Positions 23,779 through 39,001 of a stretch of DNA of 64,000 bases are shown here, in pieces; within the stretch, counting starts at the first letter, position 1, and the number at the start of each line of letters is the position of its first letter. The DNA is taken from NCBI GenBank assembly GCA_028023455.1, contig JAQFVV010006354.1:1316115-1380114 (forward strand), given 5' to 3'. The notes below the pieces were generated by a model that worked only from the letters and a program-made list of their open reading frames with translations, was not told the origin of the DNA and did not search any database. Source of the stretch: Epiperipatus broadwayi. Its lineage: Eukaryota; Onychophora; Udeonychophora; Euonychophora; Peripatidae. A program made the position numbers and the translations under genes.

Positions 23779-26689
23779 ACGGGGAAAAATATTATTTTTG
23801 TTTTTAATGCAAGTCAAATAAAGATTAAAAGTTTGGATTGCACACATATAGTCATTATCCGTGACGATAATAAACCATTGATATATTCTTAACTCTGGAT
23901 CCTATTTATGATTACTCTTCCAGCCCTAAAATTTTACAATAAAATATAGTTTCGGATCTTCAAAATAAGGCATTCTTATTAATGCATGTTAGACCCATTT
24001 TTATTTTACAATATAATTAAAATATTTTCAGAAGAACAATTACAATTGATTATGGACAACCATTGCTTGTTGTCATTAAATAAAAAAGAAAAAAAAGCAA
24101 TAAGCAACATTTTAATTTAAAGCTAGGATAAAAGATTTGTAAAAAATATTGGACAAAATAAATATAAATCATAACTATCAGAATAAAATATGATAATATT
24201 TAATAATGGATAAACATATTCATATAACAGACGAATGTAACATCTTATTTAAAGATAAAAAAGACAAATCAAAAACAAATCTTAGTTTTAACAGATATAA
24301 AATATGGAGTTTTTAATTTGGATAAATTAGGGCACAAGATATAAAAGAAGAAAGCTTATATTCCTTTAAACACCAAATATTAATATTTGAGATTTCAATA
24401 GAATATTTTATCTGAGATTGTGAGTAGAAAAAGATAAATTTTAATATTAGAATTTTAATTACTGTTTGAAATATGTCTTGTAATGTTTTCCTTTAAATAT
24501 TTTCAAATTAATTAAATTAATTCAGAAAAACATTGCTTCAATGAAAACAAATGCATTTATTTGGTTATTTGATTTATCAAAGCTAACAAGTGGGATTTTT
24601 TTTTTCACGATGAAGAATATACATATTGAGACTAAAATGATCTAGTATCCGAACCTACCCTGGCATCTCTCTGAGGAGAGCCAAAGCACAAAACCATGGT
24701 CAGGGGGTTCCTGACAGAGATATTTTAAATGCTGGCTCTGGCTAAGAATTTATCACAAAGCTTGTTGAGGAATTGGCAATCCTCATTAGTTTATAACTTA
24801 CAAGCTTAAGAGAATAGGGTCATGTAATCCATGACTCTTATTTTGACTAAAAATAAATACAGTTTATAAAATAAATTATGTTGAGCATTGCAATTTGAAT
24901 TAAGTGTTTAGTAAATTTTGAAAGCAGTAGATATTAAACAAGTAAAAAACAAAGATTAGTATTACTAGTGTAGATATATGAATTTAAATTCTGATAAAAA
25001 TTGAGTTGAAAAATGAATAAATACTATAAACTCAATAAGATTATCCAGAGACTTTATGTCCATAAATTTAATTGATTGAAGAAAACTATTTTGTTCACCG
25101 AGTCTAAAGACATTTGATTGTAGATTTATATAAAAATAAAGTTAGACTTTTTGAAAACGAAGATAACTAAAGTGAAGGAAAACTAAAATTTGTGACAGAA
25201 GATATAATATTCCTTTTCATGAGGGTGAAAATAAATGTTGTTAACATAATAATGGATTATCTAAAGCTGCACTAGAATTGAAACCAAATGCATAAAAAAT
25301 TTCGGGATGCAAAAAATATTTTATAAGTTAAGAAAAAAAATTACTACTATTAGATGAAAATCAGATTAAGTTGTAATAAAAGAAGAAAACTTAAGCTGAA
25401 GCAAATATTAAGTATTATAAAATCAAAAAGAATATCATAAGAGTTATAATAATTAATAAAGCAACAGCATTGCTTATCTTTATTAGATTGTAACAGATCA
25501 CAAAGTGTAACTATAAAAGCAAAGATTTGAGATTGGTGGTTATTAATAGAGAAAAGATTTATTTTTATCTAATAAAACTCCTAATGCAGAAAAATAACAT
25601 TACATTATGTATTACCTTTAAACATCTGACCCATGATAAAATAACAAATGCATAACATTCTAACTTTTTTAGCAACCAGAATTAATTTTGATTGTGATCT
25701 TGTTTCTAATCATTGAAGAAATAATGAGCATTTTAAGTAGAAATAAACTTTAAAAAAATTAGAGGGTGCATGCATATAATATGCATGAAACATTGGACAA
25801 TAACTTTCACACTTAATAAAGGTATTTTTAACCAAAATATGATTATATTATTTATTAAAGTATTGATGCTTAGTAAAATATTTTAAACCAATGACAGACT
25901 ATAATAGGTCATGTTTCTTCAGTTATAAGAACAATACATCATAATAAAGCATGATAAAACACTTCACTGATCTGCCACAATGAAAAGTCAATAAATATCA
26001 TATGAATACATAATAATTTTACACTTAATGGAATTTATTTAGTCTTATACAAACAAATAAAATATTTGTTGGAAAAATTTAAAAGTCTAAAATAAAGTCA
26101 GACAATTTTATATATCAATAAAAGTAGTAGCTTGGAATCTTTTAACAAATGAATGTCCCAATTTGGAAACAAAACTTAGCCAGGCATGTGATTATTTATT
26201 TATTAAAAACAATAAACCATGAAGCATATTAATTTTATATAATTTGAGAGACTGCACTGATAAAAATTAAAATTATATTTTTGTTGAATATATTTTCTTT
26301 ACAATTTATTATTCTATCTGGCTAAGAGACAGCATAGAATGGATGAAATGATGGGAGGTACAATATAGTATTTAGCTTGTGCCACTTGACAAATATGTGT
26401 TTTAATTCACAGTGACTACAGCATAATTAATTGCTACAACCAGTATCTGATATTACTCCTAAAAATATTCTTTTATGATATAATTATAGTTTCAAATTTG
26501 AATTTTTTAATTATAAATATTATTTATAAAAAAAGTATTATATATAATATTTATATAAAAAAATTAAAAAAATATAATCATAAAATCACAAATACTAGAG
26601 AAATAAAATTATTTTTATTTTGAATATATTCTACCTGGTATCAGTTGATTGCTTTCTTGCAATAAATTATTATAAAATAATAAATTTGC

Positions 26690-26693
<4 letters not shown>
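23779..26693. other. AT-rich intergenic DNA
   Basis: One G+C-richer island (24640-24835) interrupts very AT-rich sequence; it has no ORF and no recognised family. The rest shows no structure. Confidence 0.55.

Positions 26694-26781
<88 letters not shown>
26694..26781. repeat. (ATT)n microsatellite
   Basis: About 29 perfect trinucleotide units. It explains the poly-N minus-strand ORF. Confidence 0.97.
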
Positions 26782-28629
<1,848 letters not shown>

Positions 28630-28754
28630 CTCTGATTATCCTCTTCCATTAACTTCATCCTACCTTTTATATTGGTCATCCTATTATTCTGTATGATTTC
28701 CATGACTTTAATTTTTGAATCTACTTTCTCTATTTATCCCTTCACTTGTGATTC

Positions 28755-29183
28755 CTATTTTACTTTCATTCTTTTATATTGAGGATTAGGTTCCAATGTG
28801 CTTCTGATTTTTTTCATATCTTTGACTTTATCCCTCAATTCTGAGGTTTTATTAGTAAGCCTTATAAATTCTGTTTTTATTTCATTATTCTGTTTATACA
28901 ATTTATTTTCTGAACTGATGGTCAGTTTGGCCATATTTGACTTTACTGATTCCATCCCTGATTTTAATCCAGCAAGATCTGTCTTCATTTGGTCCAACTT
29001 GCTGTTTTGTTTACCAAACATTTGTTGCATTATCATCATAATCTGGTGCATGGGGTTTTGACCACTGTTATACTCTCCTCTCTTGACTTTTTTCATTGTC
29101 ATTTGTTGAGGATGGTCCATTCCAGCTCTAATCCACCAAAAATGAATGCTTTCTATCTTTTTTCTCAGGGTTTTGCCTAACAT
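28755..29183 (-). pseudogene. Coiled-coil Gag-like fragment, 142 aa frame
   Basis: The frame opens at an ATG (29183) and shows a Met/Gln-rich segment (MHQIMMIMQQMFGKQ, residues ~46-60) followed by a continuous K/E/L/I coiled coil to the end. The Met-rich motif followed by a coiled coil parallels the N-terminal half of the intact Gag at 10364-11494 (LLRMMSQMMIEM then coiled coil). On the same strand, coiled-coil-like sequence continues past the stop to about 28630 with further stops, and a second frame upstream of the ATG gives acidic SYQDIREELEEDV, so the gene is frameshifted at both ends. The capsid-type domain is missing. It could instead be a LINE ORF1 coiled coil; context with a PBS and LTR-like region favours Gag. 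Confidence 0.45.
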
Positions 29184-29764
29184 CCTCTTCTAACTCCTCT
29201 CTGATATCTTGATAACTTTCTGCATACATTAATCTACATATCTTGACCTTTCTCTATTATCATTTTATGTGATATTTTCTTGTTTTATGATGAATAACTT
29301 TTTTAGCAATAATATTTGTTCAACATTATATGGGTTTCCCTGCCTTACATGCCTATTATAAGCTAATGTTTATTTCATAAATATTCAGCATTTTAGGGTG
29401 TTATTATACACTTTGTTTAGATCTTTCATTAATTGGCTAACTACTAGTTATTTTATTATTATTATTTTTTTAGTTCCTCATTTACCTGATTTCTACATGC
29501 CACTTACTAAGTTATTTTACCTACCACATTATTGTAACATTTTAATGTCTTTGAATTTGGTATTCATTAAATAATTTTAATTTTTTCAAGCGATGTAAGA
29601 TTGCTACTTCCAGGTTCAACTTTAGATAAAATAATCCGCTGGGTTCAAGGTTACTGCATAGATCTGCAGTGGTATGATATTTATGGTTTTGAAATCACAA
29701 CTCATCATTACATTGATTTTACAATGTATGATGTGATAATCATCTGAGTTTGTGTCCAATATGT

Positions 29765-30065
29765 AGGGCACCATTTGTAATGGATCAGTCTGAAAACTAT
29801 CTGAGCTTGTGCTACCAACACATTGGTTGCCATTTGTGATGGAATGAAAGGCAAATTGGAATCTTAATATAAGTACTTCAAGCCCAATGATTGACTGTCA
29901 TTTGTAGCAGAATGGTCTGGCCTTATACTATTTAGATGTGTTTCAAGACAAGTGATTGGCTGCACCATTTATAATGGAATGAATAAAATTATGTATGTGA
30001 CCAGATTCCTGACAACACAACTGGACAGTGTCTAACCCAATAATTGGTCATTAATTGCAGCAAAA
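29765..30065 (-). repeat. Iterated PBS/LTR-end segment, five degenerate copies
   Basis: Copies of a CCATTTGTAATGG-like core start near 29771, 29830, 29898, 29965 and 30048, spaced 59-83 bp. Several are preceded by a GATTGGCTG-like block. On the minus strand each reads CCATTACAAATGG(C/T), the LTR-end/PBS junction. Confidence 0.5.
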
Positions 30066-31511
30066 CAGAACAAAATGATATTTGTGCCACTCATTTTATT
30101 TGTACATTGAGGCAGTGGTATAAATTTGAGTCCTTAAATTCACCAGTTATAAATACATCACATTAGATAATATGCTTAGTTCAACTCTGATACATATTGT
30201 TATAATATGGTGACATTTTAGGTCCTTGATGTTGTGGGTTCTCCTCATATTCCCATTACTCCTCAGTATTTTACTCTGCAGTTATAAGCAAGATTCTAAT
30301 AAGATAGTGTGATGGTTACCATAAGTTGGATATGAAAGTAAAAAAATATCTATATCTGAGATATATGTGTAGTATGGTATGGGTGATGGAAAGTTAGATA
30401 ATGATATGGCATAGCTAATGAAAAGTTAGATAAATGATATGGCGTAGATAAAGAAAAATTAGATAAATAATAGAGCATAATCATACACAAATTTAATAAA
30501 TCATGAACAACTTTATTCAATTTTGGGTTATTTACAATCTTTTAGAACAAATCAATTTAGAATATGAGTAGGTCAGATCAAGCGTAATTTCATTTATATA
30601 ATATTATGATTATCCCCATAACCGTTGACCCCATGGAGGATGTTCATTCACTTACCCACTCTAACAATTCACACATAGACCAACAATGTAATTCACAATT
30701 AATTTGATATGATCATCCTGTTGACCAATCCTTCTATTCCATGGCTTTAACTTGTCTACCATAATCTATGGCAAATGTGTCATGATTTACTGACTGTCAA
30801 CTTTGGGTATGAAGTCTCATCTTGATGTTACCAGTGTTTATGAAAGAAATACTCATTCAGACACAGAATTATGTTAATTTAATAATAACAACAAACGTAT
30901 AAAATTATCATGTACTAGTGTGATCATTTAATATTTTATAAATAAAATTTCACCTCAATACCAGTCAGTTATGCAGTTCTTTAATGTGTAATTCAAGGGT
31001 TCAGCATCTATATATTATTACAATCAAACATGTATTGTGATCCTCTCTTACATAATTATGATTGATGATTATAACACTGGATCATCAATTCTTTTAATAA
31101 AAATAAATAACAACAAAGAGTTATACAACAAAGAAAAATGGGTTTTACATGATATATCTATAATTTGAATAATAAAATTGTTAGTCCATGTAGTTAGCTA
31201 TTCTTCAGCACATGGGCACACAGATGGTAAAAGTGGCTAGTTCTTTCTAGGTTAGGAAACTTCCTGGATATTAAGAGTTAGTAATCAATTACATTTTGTC
31301 TGATCATTCTCTAAGTAATCCATTGATGACCTGCCAGTAAACAGGTGATGATCCTTTATTTACTGGTGCTTTCTTAATGATCTCAGTAAATACTGTCTTC
31401 TTCTGGTTGATGGTGAAGACATTACTGATGTTATTACCTTATAAAATTAAATTATTAATAGGCATATGACTGGAAGTCTCCCATCTTCATCCCATCTTCA
31501 ACATTTGATGA

Positions 31512-31519
31512 GTTTTATA
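31512..31519 (-). promoter_or_regulatory. TATA box of decayed LTR
   Basis: The minus strand reads GGTGGGGGTATAAAACTCAT, a strong TATA element after a G-rich run. It lies upstream of the AATAAAG at about 30500 in the same sense. Confidence 0.4.
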
Positions 31520-31530
31520 CCCCCACCTCC

Positions 31531-32848
31531 TTTTGTATTGTTTAATATTCATTAGAATTAATATTATGTACTATACATTAGAAGGTATGTGGTCTTTTTT
31601 GTATCTTCAGCCAGCTAATAATTCTTTTTATGAGCTTTGTGTAGATGAGTAATAAAATTTTACATGAATTAATTTTCTTGGAATTATTAAAGTAAGTTTT
31701 TTCAATGGAAATATATTACTCATTTGACCCTTATAAACATTTCCTTTTATAATTGTTTTCAATAGCTTTTGAAGATAATTGTTTCTTTTATAAAATAATC
31801 AAATTATAAATCAAACATAAGTTTATTTTAAGCATTATTTTAATGTGTGTTGATAGCTTACAAACAATTATTATCTATTTCTTTTCATGATTAAAAAGTC
31901 ATTTTCTTTTCTTGCATATGCAGTCTGTGTCATGAGCATGTTATATGTCTATATCATGCTGTATTTCCCATATTTAAACATTTTAATTTCTACGTCCTTA
32001 ATATTTTTTTAAAAATTACTTAAAATGATATTAATATAAAAAGTAAAGAAATAATGTTACAAATTGAAACAATATAAAACTAGAATGAAATATATTAAAT
32101 AAGTTAGTTCTCTAAATCCTAAATCTCTAGATCAACATTATAGAAAATGGCCTTTTACTTACATCATAAATAAATAGAGATCAGGAAACTGCTAATTTTA
32201 TGTCAAAATTTATTAACAGTTAGTATAATAATGGGCTGGCTTTTGGGACTATCCCCTTATAATTACACAAACCTAGCTCTTAACATAAACAAAAGAACTT
32301 CTCTTAATACTTAAATAACCTACTTTCAAGATTGAGTACAACTAATAGATTTGTTTGCTCACCAAAATATAAAATAAAACAAAGTGACTAATTTTATTGA
32401 ATCTAATTTATATTTGCAGATGACTAATTACAAATAATTTGTTGATATTTCTAAAATTTTTAATATTAAGCAATGTAGCAACTTATGAGTGTCTGTGTAA
32501 ATAATCATTAGCTTTTAAATGTTCTCAGGGTAAAAAATTAATTATCATTATCAATTATATCACAATGCCTCCATGTTCTGATAAGTGATAAAAAAATTAA
32601 ATGAATTGCAATTTCATTTCAAGCAAAACAAATGGGTATATGTTTTATTACGATTTATATTTTCTTTTCTGTTAAAATGGCAAAAGTAGTAATCAAACAA
32701 TGCATAATATCTATGTCTTTTATAAGTTTTCACTAGACTTCAATATCATTCATATTCACAGCATTTGTTCTAAACATCTATTGAGTGACATTTGTATTGA
32801 ATGAGAACCACTTCCACTGTAACATAAAGAAAACACAATAATAGATAA
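31531..32848. other. AT-rich intergenic DNA
   Basis: No gene or repeat recognised. The outer end of the LTR above may lie in its first few hundred bases. Confidence 0.5.
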
Positions 32849-34128
<1,280 letters not shown>

Positions 34129-34707
34129 TGTTGGTTAGGTGTACAGGTTCAGTTCCAAACCAACAGACAAATGATGATAATTACTCAACAATTAATATGT
34201 ACAATTTATTAGTTACAAAAATATATACACACATTAGCTAAACAAATGAATAAATATAGTTTATACAATTGAATGCTGAGTAATGGTACTCACTTCCAGC
34301 TAAATGAATTAGCCTGCCTCATGAGCTCAAGTAAGACTTTTCTGGCTGTACTGGACAGCATGCCTCCAAGTCGGATCTAGTTCAGACTCTTCCAACTGCC
34401 CTTAGACAGTTTGCTTTACAATAATTGTGGATATAGCAGCTTCCAGTCTGTATTAGCACTTGCCTCACTGTGTGGATGTTGCAATAATGACTGGAAAAAA
34501 ACCTTTGCTTATGGGAGGTTTTATTGGCGGGCATCTTCAGTCATTCAGGTAGACAGAACTTATTGCTCTCTGCCTTGCCTCCAAAAGGCTGACTATTTAA
34601 TGGCAGGTACCCTACATTACTGGAAACCTTAGATTATGTACACAAATCCCAACAAAGAATTTATATCCATTGGATAGCGACTGGGGCTAACCAATCAGGC
34701 CATAACA
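34129..34707 (-). repeat. 3' LTR of the Ty3/gypsy element
   Basis: On the minus strand it starts TGTTATGGCCTGATTGG directly after the PPT and ends ACCTAACCAACA. It contains AATAAA-type sequence near 34207 (minus) and an AT-rich TTAAATAG near 34590. The plus-strand ORFs inside it are shadows. Confidence 0.75.
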
Positions 34708-34718
34708 TCCCCCACCCT
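34708..34718 (-). other. Polypurine tract (PPT)
   Basis: The minus strand reads GGGTGGGGGA immediately before the LTR start TGTTATGG, the canonical place for plus-strand priming. Confidence 0.7.
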
Positions 34719-34739
34719 GGCTAAAATTAGCCCTAGAGG

Positions 34740-35235
34740 ATGTAGTCATTGAGATGCACTGGGCAATGTATTGTATATTTTGTTGGTGGCTTCCATTCAC
34801 CACTGTCTTGGTTTCTTATTCTTTGCTTGATGAAGTTGTTCCAGGATGTTTGCTGCTGTCTTGACTTTGATGTTCATTTTTCCTGCTTTATGTACTCATC
34901 TCATGTTAGTGTCACTGCCCTTGTTAGCTTCTGATGTGTGGTTGAGTTTTAGCTGGTTCAATGGTGACGATGATAATGACCATCTTTGTTTGCAAAATAA
35001 CAGTATAAAGACCCTTTATTTGAGGTACCACTGCTGGTATTCATTTTGTGGATTCCCAAGCACATACAGTATAGTACTTATGTACCTATTTGAAATTTTA
35101 TTTTTCTCTTCTAGTTCAAGTTTGGCATCAGGCTTCAGGTTTGATAGGATAGTTCTTAAGGGTCCATTGAATAATATTTCTGCTGGAGTCTTCTCTGTTG
35201 CTGCACTTGGTGTGAAGAGCTGTGCTAGCTGAGTC
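34740..35235 (-). pseudogene. Integrase C-terminal remnant of gypsy pol
   Basis: One minus-strand frame reads ATEKTPAEILFNGPLRTI and then LSNLKPDAKLELEEKNKI. This matches the segment of Ty3/gypsy integrases after the DDE core, where the usual form is (T/S)TG(V/K)SPAELLFGR.LRT.L..LKPD. Several stops follow (for example after the QQWYLK segment), and a final ILEQLHQAKNKKPRQW may derive from the terminal HVDQL-like region. The catalytic core, RNase H and RT are missing. It lies just upstream of the PPT and 3' LTR, as expected. The plus-strand ORFs at 34749-35232 are shadows of this. Confidence 0.6.
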
Positions 35236-35619
35236 CTGACAATTCTGGTGTTACAATTCTATCCATTTTTGTAATCATTTTTTTGTTGACAACTTCTGAG
35301 TAATCATATTTTATTTTTGATAATGTTGTGAGCAGATTCTTTTTGGCACTTTGAATTCTATGTGACTGAACCAATCACTATAGTTACCTAATGTCAATAC
35401 CTCAATACCAGTGGTTAGGCATAGTAATTTTTATTGCTGTTTGACCCAAAATTTTGATATTTACCTACTGCTAGGGGGCAGTTTATATATATATATATAT
35501 TATTAATGATCACCCCAAGTCTTTCTCAAAACTATAGACACTGCTGATCTTGTTTCAAATTCCATCTTGACTGACATATTATTAACTATAACAGTGAGTA
35601 TAAATCCTGACTTCATCTC

Positions 35620-36523
35620 TGATATGGTTTATACAGGAAACACACTTATTATTGCCTTTACCCTGTTTGGAATGGGTCTTTCTATCCTTGACTCAGCTGT
35701 TTGTCTTTTCAATTTCATACTTGTCTGTGATATGATATATACAGACAACTTGCATATAATAGCCTTTATTGTTTTTTGGAATTGGTCTTTCTATCCTTGA
35801 CTTGTCTGTTTGTTTTATCAATTTCAGACATGCCACATTTATATGTCCAACTCCCTTGCAAAACATACATGTCTTGCAGCATGGATATTCTGTATGCTAG
35901 TGAATGTGCTCACTGCATTTATAGCATAGCCATTGGCTATTTGATGCTGATTACTCAGGCGTCCAAGTATTTGGATGATCATTCTCATTTTTTGAACCTC
36001 ATATTTAGTAATTCTTTTAATGGGGTAGTTTGACTAGCTATTGTCTTATTGTTTGAGCTACTGTTATCTCAAAATCTCATTAACATTTTCAGCCTCAAAT
36101 TGTGATCATTTATGCCACAAATAAAATGATAACAAAATGCTTCATTCATGAAGTCTTTCAAATTGTACTTTAAGGATAATGTTCAAATTCTTGTTGCAAA
36201 TTGTCTGACTGTTTCATTTTGTTCTTGTATGCTGAGATTAAAATGGTATCTCTGCATTATTGTTAAGGGTTTAGGAGAAAATACTCTGTGAGAATTGTCA
36301 ACAATATGTCAAAATACAGCTCATTTGGAGTTAGAGCTGTAGTTTGAAACTTGAATATATTATATGTAAATGGACCTATAATGGTCATTAGTGTGGCTAA
36401 ATTTACTTCAGGTTTTTTAATATGGTTATCCTGTAGGCAAAATATCAAATACTCCTTATAATTTGACCAGCTTTCAGGATGTGCAGGGTCAAATGATTTT
36501 GCAGAGCCAATTGCATTAGCCAT
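35620..36523 (-). pseudogene. Ty3/gypsy gag pseudogene with zinc knuckle
   Basis: The first 86 codons (36523-36263, ATG start) are open: residues 1-35 (MANAIGSAKSFDPAHPES, then WSNYKEYLIFCLQ) are the characteristic N-terminus of gypsy-type Gag, and KPEVNLATLMTIIGPFTYN follows the usual capsid pattern. After the stop the same protein continues with stops and frameshifts (for example TVRQFATRI). Near 35829-35877 it shows a perfect CCHC knuckle, CMFCKGVGHINVAC (C-x2-C-x4-H-x4-C), preceded by a damaged CYKC-type first knuckle. It cannot make a full protein. The 2-knuckle arrangement is common in gypsy Gags of invertebrates. Confidence 0.7.
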
Positions 36524-36886
36524 TGTTATTTATTTATGCAAGACACCGCTCATAATTCTTTTGTATTATGTTTGTTGTTGTTTAAAATCGATTTTATTTT
36601 ATTTTTGAGTAACCACTCTTAATTATTTTACACTACTGTTTGTAGTTTTCAACATCAGTATTTGGTTTTTTCAGAGCACTCTTAATTTTTTATTTTACAG
36701 CTATGTTGTTATAACTAACTCAATGAAGCTTTTAAACCACTAAGGTGAGGTTTTGTTGCTTTGTTGTGAGTGAATCTCTCATAACTGGTTGTAGCTTCAA
36801 GTTATGGTGAATGTTTTTTCCCCTAAAAACACAATATATACACTCAAAAATTTATTTTATATGTCTAACTATAATTTTGCAGCTGT

Positions 36887-37072
36887 GAGGAAAAAAAAAT
36901 TTTCTGACAGTGTCAGATCTGTTGATTCTGGTGTATTTTGTACTATATTTTTTCTAGCGCTGAGGGAATTTTTTTCTCTGACTGTGTCAGATCTGTCAAA
37001 ACTGGTGTATTTATATTTTTTCCAACCATAGGAGAAAATTTTTTCAAATGTCTGACTGCACTAGATCTGTTG
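36887..37072 (-). repeat. Three 74-bp tandem repeats in the gypsy leader
   Basis: AGATCT markers within TC/CTAGATCTGT lie at 36915, 36989 and 37063, exactly 74 bp apart. Each unit has an A/T-run, a CTGAC(A/T)GTGTC-like block and a CTGGTGTATTT-like block. The array abuts the 5' LTR, where the PBS should be; no clear TGG PBS survives. Confidence 0.7.
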
Positions 37073-37246
37073 CTTGGTTAGGCTTACAGGTTCAGTTTCA
37101 AACCAACAAATAAATGATGACAACTACACAACAATTAATATGTACAATTTATTAGTTACAAAAATATATACACATTAGTTAAACAAATGAATATATATAT
37201 ATATATATATATATTGTAACAAAACCCATACCTCTCACTAGATAGA

Positions 37247-37314
<68 letters not shown>

Positions 37315-37628
37315 TATACAGTTAAATGCTGAGGTAGCCATGACAAATAATAAAACTCACTTCCAGATAAATAAGTAGACTGCCTTGTGATCATAAGTAA
37401 GACTCTTCCAGATTTACCAGACAGCTTACCTTAGGTCAGTTTATTTCAGACATTTTCAGCTGCATTTAGACAGCTTGTCCTGAGTTGGTTGCAAATGTGG
37501 CAGATTCCAGTCCATATGTGAACTTGCCTCACAGCATGGGCATTGCAATAATGACTGAAGAAAAACTTTTGCTGATGGAAGAAGGTTTGTTAGAGAGCAT
37601 GTTCAATAATTCAGGTTATGTCAGGTAA
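37071..37628 (-). repeat. 5' LTR of the Ty3/gypsy element, truncated
   Basis: Homologous to 34129-34707 from its CTTGGTTAGG end onward. It lacks the last ~120 bp (U3 start) of the left copy and has gained about 100 bp of (TA)n at 37191-37311, which carries a 34-bp unique island. Confidence 0.75.
37191..37311. repeat. (TA)n with unique island, inserted in LTR
   Basis: TA tracts 37191-37213 and 37250-37311 flank a unique segment containing TGTAACAAAACCCATACCTC. The other LTR has only AAATATAG at this point. Confidence 0.9.
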
Positions 37629-37869
37629 CAAAAAGTAAAAGAATTGACAATGGCAAAGTTTGTTATTTTTTATAATGGTGATTGGCAATAACAGTCTCTT
37701 GGTCAATATAGCATCTAGCCTATATTTTCATGAGACACTGACATAAACTCTATTGTTAGCATAACTGTTGATCTTGGAAAAATATTTTAGTATTTTATAA
37801 TGGTTAAAAATATACATATATTCTGGGTAAACATAACTGTTTATGATAGTTAAAATAAACAAACAAATG
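37629..37869. other. AT-rich spacer
   Basis: Nothing recognised. Confidence 0.6.
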
Positions 37870-38629
<760 letters not shown>

Positions 38630-38902
38630 CAATTCATTTATTTACCATACAAAACTACAGCATAAAGCCAATTACAGTATTGCACCATAACAAATATATA
38701 AATACATAAATGAGTTTAAATGACAAATTATTAATATAATTATGTGCCATATTTCAATAAAAGATAATTAACACATTTAAAAATCTAAAGTAAAATTAAA
38801 CATAAGCATATAAACAATTATTATTAAAACATTAATAATAATAAATAAATAAAAGAGATAAATATAAAGCACATAACAAAATAATAATAAAAAAAACAAT
38901 TT

Positions 38903-38904
<2 letters not shown>

Positions 38905-38945
<41 letters not shown>

Positions 38946-38948
38946 TAT

Positions 38949-38989
<41 letters not shown>
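38905..38989. repeat. Two (TA)n tracts in the LINE 3' UTR
   Basis: Tracts 38905-38942 and 38952-38989, separated by about 10 bp. Confidence 0.95.
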
Positions 38990-38992
<3 letters not shown>

Positions 38993-39001
38993 AAAATCAA
39001 G

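Larger units (their letters stand above)
28630..31530 (-). mobile_element. Decayed LTR retrotransposon, gag fragment plus 5' LTR region
   Basis: On the minus strand a TATA box (31512-31519) is followed by AATAAAG (about 30500), then by an LTR-end-like CCATTACA|AA and a PBS-like TGGTGCCC (about 29765-29783), then by a coiled-coil Gag-like frame (29183-28755). This order and the AA spacer before TGG copy the layout of the gag-only element at 7223-14125. The PBS/LTR-end segment is iterated (29765-30065). The right end of the LTR and the 3' LTR were not located, so the limits are approximate. Confidence 0.45.
34129..37628 (-). mobile_element. Decayed Ty3/gypsy element with internal deletion
   Basis: Two homologous LTRs (34129-34707 and 37071-37628) enclose, in minus-strand order, a leader with three 74-bp repeats, a gag pseudogene with a CCHC zinc knuckle, an integrase C-terminal remnant and a PPT. 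Protease, RT and RNase H are absent, so roughly the central part of pol has been deleted. The LTRs differ at many positions and the right one lacks the last ~120 bp of the left one, so the insertion is old. Confidence 0.8.

Noticed and set aside
34411-35232. Cys-rich plus-strand ORFs
   Set aside because: They lie in the 3' LTR and antisense to the integrase remnant; no conservation with the second LTR frame.
35567-36033. Plus-strand ORFs with hydrophobic, membrane-like composition
   Set aside because: They are the antisense of the gag pseudogene with its CCHC knuckle.
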